Source of the DNA: Candidatus Aenigmatarchaeota archaeon
Lineage (GTDB): Archaea > Aenigmatarchaeota > Aenigmatarchaeia > QMZP01
Assembly: GCA_003663225.1 (NCBI GenBank)
Contig: QMZP01000032.1
Location: 1-7,262, forward strand
Length of the DNA: 7,262 nt
Direction: 5' to 3'
The notes beneath the pieces were generated by a model that searched no databases, had not been told where the DNA came from, and saw only the letters and a program-made list of their open reading frames with translations. This document shows, in pieces, positions 4,970 to 7,262 of the stretch (within the stretch, counting starts at the first letter, position 1; each line of letters opens with the position of its first letter). The translations under genes were made by a program, and so were the position numbers.

Positions 4970-5533
4970 TCACTTCATCTCCCATTCTATCCCGCCTACA
5001 ATGGCGTTGAGTCTCGTGACATTGCCAGTGAGCACCAGCATCCCGTTGTCTACCGTGGCATTGCCCACGAAGTTCTCGAGCGTTATGGTCCCGTTGCTCG
5101 TAGTCATGTTGGGCTCTATTACGAACCTTATACCATTCAGGGACAGCTTAGAAAGCTTCAGGCCGTTTATGTGCACGTTCCTTCTCGGCACAACGGCAGA
5201 GAATCCCCCGGCCTTTGGTTTGAGTGACAACACATTGCCTTCGGAATCGAAATGCAGAGCGCCATTGAATTCTGTGAAGTTTACCGTGTTCGTCTCTATT
5301 ATCACATCGCCTTCAGTGTCTATCGTCACATTTGATGGGTAGAGAACCACCGCTACTGCCTTGCTGTTGTCCCCATGCGGGAGCATACCGCCGAACGGAG
5401 AGGAGCCGAACCATTCCCCTATCACGCTGCCGGCGTCAAGGAACGCGTCCCCAACCCCAAAACCGCCAAGCAACACGAATGACACTATGAAGAGTGCTAT
5501 GAAGGCGGATGCTAGTATCTTCCAATCCAACAT
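4970..5533 (-). CDS. Secreted or membrane-anchored sequon-rich protein
   Basis: Not a family I recognise. 187 residues: a membrane segment at about 5-28 near the N-terminus, a short Gly/Phe-rich stretch, then an exposed domain of roughly 130 residues rich in Val, Asn, Thr and Gly with alternating hydrophobic residues, suggesting beta strands or a beta-helix (60-185). No cysteine is present. It holds six N-glycosylation sequons, all N-X-T: N68, N85, N142, N147, N158 and N171. The segment could be an uncleaved anchor or a signal peptide. Start ATG at 5533 has GGTG ending 5 nt upstream, as elsewhere here. Its stop abuts tRNA-Asn on the opposite strand; it is divergent from the DUF1512-like gene. 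It may be an envelope glycoprotein acted on by AglB; that is inference. Confidence 0.75.
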   Translation of the reverse strand: MLDWKILASAFIALFIVSFVLLGGFGVGDAFLDAGSVIGEWFGSSPFGGMLPHGDNSKAVAVVLYPSNVTIDTEGDVIIETNTVNFTEFNGALHFDSEGNVLSLKPKAGGFSAVVPRRNVHINGLKLSKLSLNGIRFVIEPNMTTSNGTITLENFVGNATVDNGMLVLTGNVTRLNAIVGGIEWEMK

Positions 5534-5609
5534 GTTGACACCATTTAAATACCAAAGGCTTCATTAATACTTAAGCAATTGTATTAAATAATTTGTATGG
5601 CGTGATTCT
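5534..5609. promoter_or_regulatory. Divergent promoter of the sequon-rich protein and DUF1512-like genes
   Basis: A 76-bp A/T-rich spacer. ATTAAT (5563-5568) is centred about 33 nt from the minus ATG at 5533. CTTAAG (5570-5575) is centred about 37 nt from the plus ATG at 5610; TATTAAATAA (5582-5591) is a closer alternative for the plus gene. Ribosome sites are GGTG (minus, 5539-5542) and GTGAT (plus, 5602-5606). The exact TATA boxes are uncertain. Confidence 0.45.
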
Positions 5610-6788
5610 ATGGACACGGTGCTCTTTCAGCTCATAGGCGGGGATAATGTATTCTCTTGGGTTATATGGCTAGCCTTCATGGTGGTGTTTTTCCTCTTCT
5701 ACCCAAAGATTATGCTCTCACAGATAATGTGGAAGCTCGAGAAGAGTGCAAGGGACCTGGAGATACTTTCAGAGAAGTCGAAAAAGATAGTAATCGAATC
5801 CATAAGCAAGAAGCCGGACAAGCGCATTAGGGATTCCGTGAGCAGCTTCTTTGAATTCTTCGTCATAACCCCGGTATCGCTAGACCCCAGCGGCATAGTG
5901 GCCAGGCTCGACCACGTGTTGAAGTCACAGAGGGACAGGTTCCGCTACTTTGTGAAACAGGTAGCTCCCAAGATGGACGAGGAGAAGAGGGCTTCCATAG
6001 AGATGGGCCTTGCCGGCGGCATGACCGTCAATGAAATAGCGAAGATAGTGAGGCATTACGTCGAGACTGTAAGGAAGACTAAGAGTGTCCAGATAGCAAT
6101 GGTGCTGCAGATGCAGCTTCCCCTCATAGAGAGGCTCGCTAAGTCGATGTTCAAGGGGACCAAGGCTATGTCGGCCGGTGACCCGATAGGCGACAGCATA
6201 GGACCGCTTGTGGCAACCGAGATAATAGGCGGCAAGAAGACCACAGAGGTAGAGGACGGCATAGTGATGGCAAAGGTGAAGATGAAGGGCCGGGATGCAT
6301 TCGTGCTGAAGGCGAGAGGGCCGGGCGGTAGGATAGGATTTCCCGGGAAGGCCGTCAAGAACATCATAGAGAAGAACAAGATAGCGAGGGTAATAACAAT
6401 AGACGCGGCCGCCAAGCTGGAAGGCGAGAAAACCGGCACAGTAGCAGAGGGTGTTGGGGTCGCCATGGGGGGGCCCGGCGTCGAGAGGAGCTACATAGAA
6501 GAGATAGTGACCAAGAATGACATACCCCTTGATTCTGTCATAGTCAAGATGAGCCCTGAGCAGGCAATAGAGCCCATGAGGAAGCCCATAAAGGACGCCA
6601 TACCCAAGGTTATGAAGGGCATAGAGAACAGCATAGAGAGGACCAAGAAGGGCGACAAGATCGTGATACTGGGGGTCGGCAACAGTTCGGGCGTAGGTGA
6701 TAGCGCGAAGGACATAGAGAAGCTCAAGAAGCTGGTCGACAGCTACGAGAAGAAGCTGAAAGCAGAGAAGAAGAAAAACAACAATTAA
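5610..6788 (+). CDS. DUF1512-like archaeal membrane protein
   Basis: 392 residues resembling the archaeal DUF1512 family from memory; function unknown. Seen: one membrane segment at about 14-32, a basic helical stretch at 37-75, and a mostly helical region to about 190. A glycine-rich soluble domain follows, with GPGGRIGFPGKAV (237-249), VGVAMGGPGVE (282-292) and ILGVGNSSGVG (353-363). A lysine-rich coiled-coil tail runs from 366 to the end. The Gly-rich loops could bind phosphate or nucleotide, but there is no P-loop GKS/T. Topology suggests an inner-face domain tethered by one helix. Start ATG at 5610 lies three bases after GTGAT. EndoQ follows on the same strand, 27 nt downstream. Confidence 0.83.
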   Translation: MDTVLFQLIGGDNVFSWVIWLAFMVVFFLFYPKIMLSQIMWKLEKSARDLEILSEKSKKIVIESISKKPDKRIRDSVSSFFEFFVITPVSLDPSGIVARLDHVLKSQRDRFRYFVKQVAPKMDEEKRASIEMGLAGGMTVNEIAKIVRHYVETVRKTKSVQIAMVLQMQLPLIERLAKSMFKGTKAMSAGDPIGDSIGPLVATEIIGGKKTTEVEDGIVMAKVKMKGRDAFVLKARGPGGRIGFPGKAVKNIIEKNKIARVITIDAAAKLEGEKTGTVAEGVGVAMGGPGVERSYIEEIVTKNDIPLDSVIVKMSPEQAIEPMRKPIKDAIPKVMKGIENSIERTKKGDKIVILGVGNSSGVGDSAKDIEKLKKLVDSYEKKLKAEKKKNNN

Positions 6789-6793
6789 AATAA
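6785..6793 (+). promoter_or_regulatory. TATA box for leaderless endonuclease Q gene
   Basis: TTAAAATAA overlaps the stop codon of the DUF1512-like gene and is centred about 27 nt before the ATG at 6816. No Shine-Dalgarno sequence precedes that ATG. Together these predict a leaderless transcript and independent expression. Confidence 0.5.
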
Positions 6794-6815
6794 CCGCTCC
6801 AATTCTTTAATCCTT

Positions 6816-7262
6816 ATGAAAGTTGTTTCAGATTTTCACATACACGGAAGGTACAGCAGGGCCACCAGCAAGCAGCTCAACGTGCCAAATCTCGTAAAAT
6901 ATGCAAAGATGAAAGGTGTGGGGCTGTTGGGTACGGGCGACTTCACGCATCCGCAATGGCTGGAGGAGTTGAAAGGCATTCTCAAGGAGGACGGCTCGGG
7001 CATCCCCAAGGATGAGAGCGGATTCCCTTTCATACTGTCCGCTGAGATATCCAGCATATACAGCGACGGGGGCAAGGTCAGGAGGATACACAACGTGCTC
7101 CTGGCGCCGTCATTTGATGTTGTGGATCAGATAAACGAGGCCTTGAGGAAGAAAGGTGTCAACCTGAATTCTGACGGCAGGCCCATATGCGGCATCAAAT
7201 GCCCTGAGCTCGTGGAGATCGTGAAGGGGGTAGACAGGTCGGTGGAGGTTATACCTGCACAC
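6816..7262 (+). CDS. Endonuclease Q (PHP-domain DNA repair nuclease), N-terminal part
   Basis: EndoQ cuts DNA 5' of deaminated bases (uracil, hypoxanthine, xanthine) and abasic sites, starting an archaeal repair route. The visible 149 residues form the N-terminal half of the PHP metal-binding domain: DFHIHGRYSRATSK (6-19) with H8 and H10, LLGTGDFTHPQWLEEL (37-52) with D42 and H45, SAEIS (75-79) with E77, KVRRIHN (87-93) with H92, and IPAH (146-149) with H149 at the window edge. The phrases RYSRATSK, GTGDFTHPxWLEEL and NSDGRPICG are, from memory, closer to EndoQ than to PolX or histidinol phosphatase. The rest of the PHP domain and the C-terminal zinc region lie beyond the window. Start ATG at 6816 appears leaderless. 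Confidence 0.88.
   Translation, partial: MKVVSDFHIHGRYSRATSKQLNVPNLVKYAKMKGVGLLGTGDFTHPQWLEELKGILKEDGSGIPKDESGFPFILSAEISSIYSDGGKVRRIHNVLLAPSFDVVDQINEALRKKGVNLNSDGRPICGIKCPELVEIVKGVDRSVEVIPAH

Noticed and set aside
6056..6466. Minus-strand hydrophobic open frame
   Set aside because: Antisense to the DUF1512-like gene; apparent hydrophobicity comes from complementing Lys/Glu/Asp codons.
6828..7093. Two minus-strand open frames near the right end
   Set aside because: They overlap the EndoQ reading frame, which carries ordered PHP motifs and continues to the window edge.
1..7262. Defence system, CRISPR array, prophage or insertion sequence
   Set aside because: No repeat-spacer pattern, transposase, integrase or terminal inverted repeats are visible; the genes are core archaeal functions.

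Overview
This is archaeal chromosome. The window carries archaeal-type transcription factor S, ribosomal protein S17e (found in archaea and eukaryotes, not bacteria), an archaeal type I signal peptidase, an STT3/AglB oligosaccharyltransferase, an Alg7/DPAGT1-like GlcNAc-1-P transferase, a DUF1512-like protein, endonuclease Q and a tRNA-Asn with a bulge-helix-bulge intron. Promoters look like TATA boxes, and ribosome sites read GGTGAT, complementary to the archaeal 16S tail. Very tight packing, ATA-rich isoleucine and AGG-rich arginine codon use would fit a small-genome lineage such as DPANN/Micrarchaeota, but the lineage is inference only.

Layout. Bases 1-1138 (minus) hold the N-terminal part of AglB/STT3, cut by the window edge. 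A 66-bp divergent promoter separates it from the GlcNAc-1-P transferase gene at 1205-2200 (plus). Those two genes supply the last and first steps of N-glycosylation. Convergent with the transferase, only 2 bp away, is a run of minus-strand genes, read from right to left: a small CX4C/CX2H protein (4537-4812), tRNA-Phe (4464-4535), S17e (4218-4418), a CBS-domain protein with an HPF-like C-terminus (3091-4185), signal peptidase I (2579-3082) and TFS (2203-2541). tRNA-Asn with a 17-nt intron (4880-4969, plus) diverges from the small zinc gene and abuts, with no gap, the stop codon of a secreted protein rich in N-glycosylation sequons (4970-5533, minus). A third divergent promoter leads to the DUF1512-like membrane protein (5610-6788, plus), followed by the start of endonuclease Q (6816-7262, plus, cut by the window edge).

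How it fits together. Most of the window is information processing (tRNAs, S17e, TFS, EndoQ) and cell-surface biogenesis (glycan-lipid synthesis, glycan transfer, signal peptide cleavage and one probable glycoprotein client). The most interesting protein is the CBS-HPF fusion, a candidate ribosome-hibernation factor whose CBS domains could sense adenine nucleotides. Two initiation styles can be told apart. Genes with a leader carry GGTG or GTGAT ending exactly 3 nt before the start codon. Genes without that motif have a TATA-like box about 24-31 nt upstream, as expected for leaderless transcripts. I see no CRISPR array, insertion sequence, prophage or defence cassette. No gene-free stretch exceeds about 80 bp.
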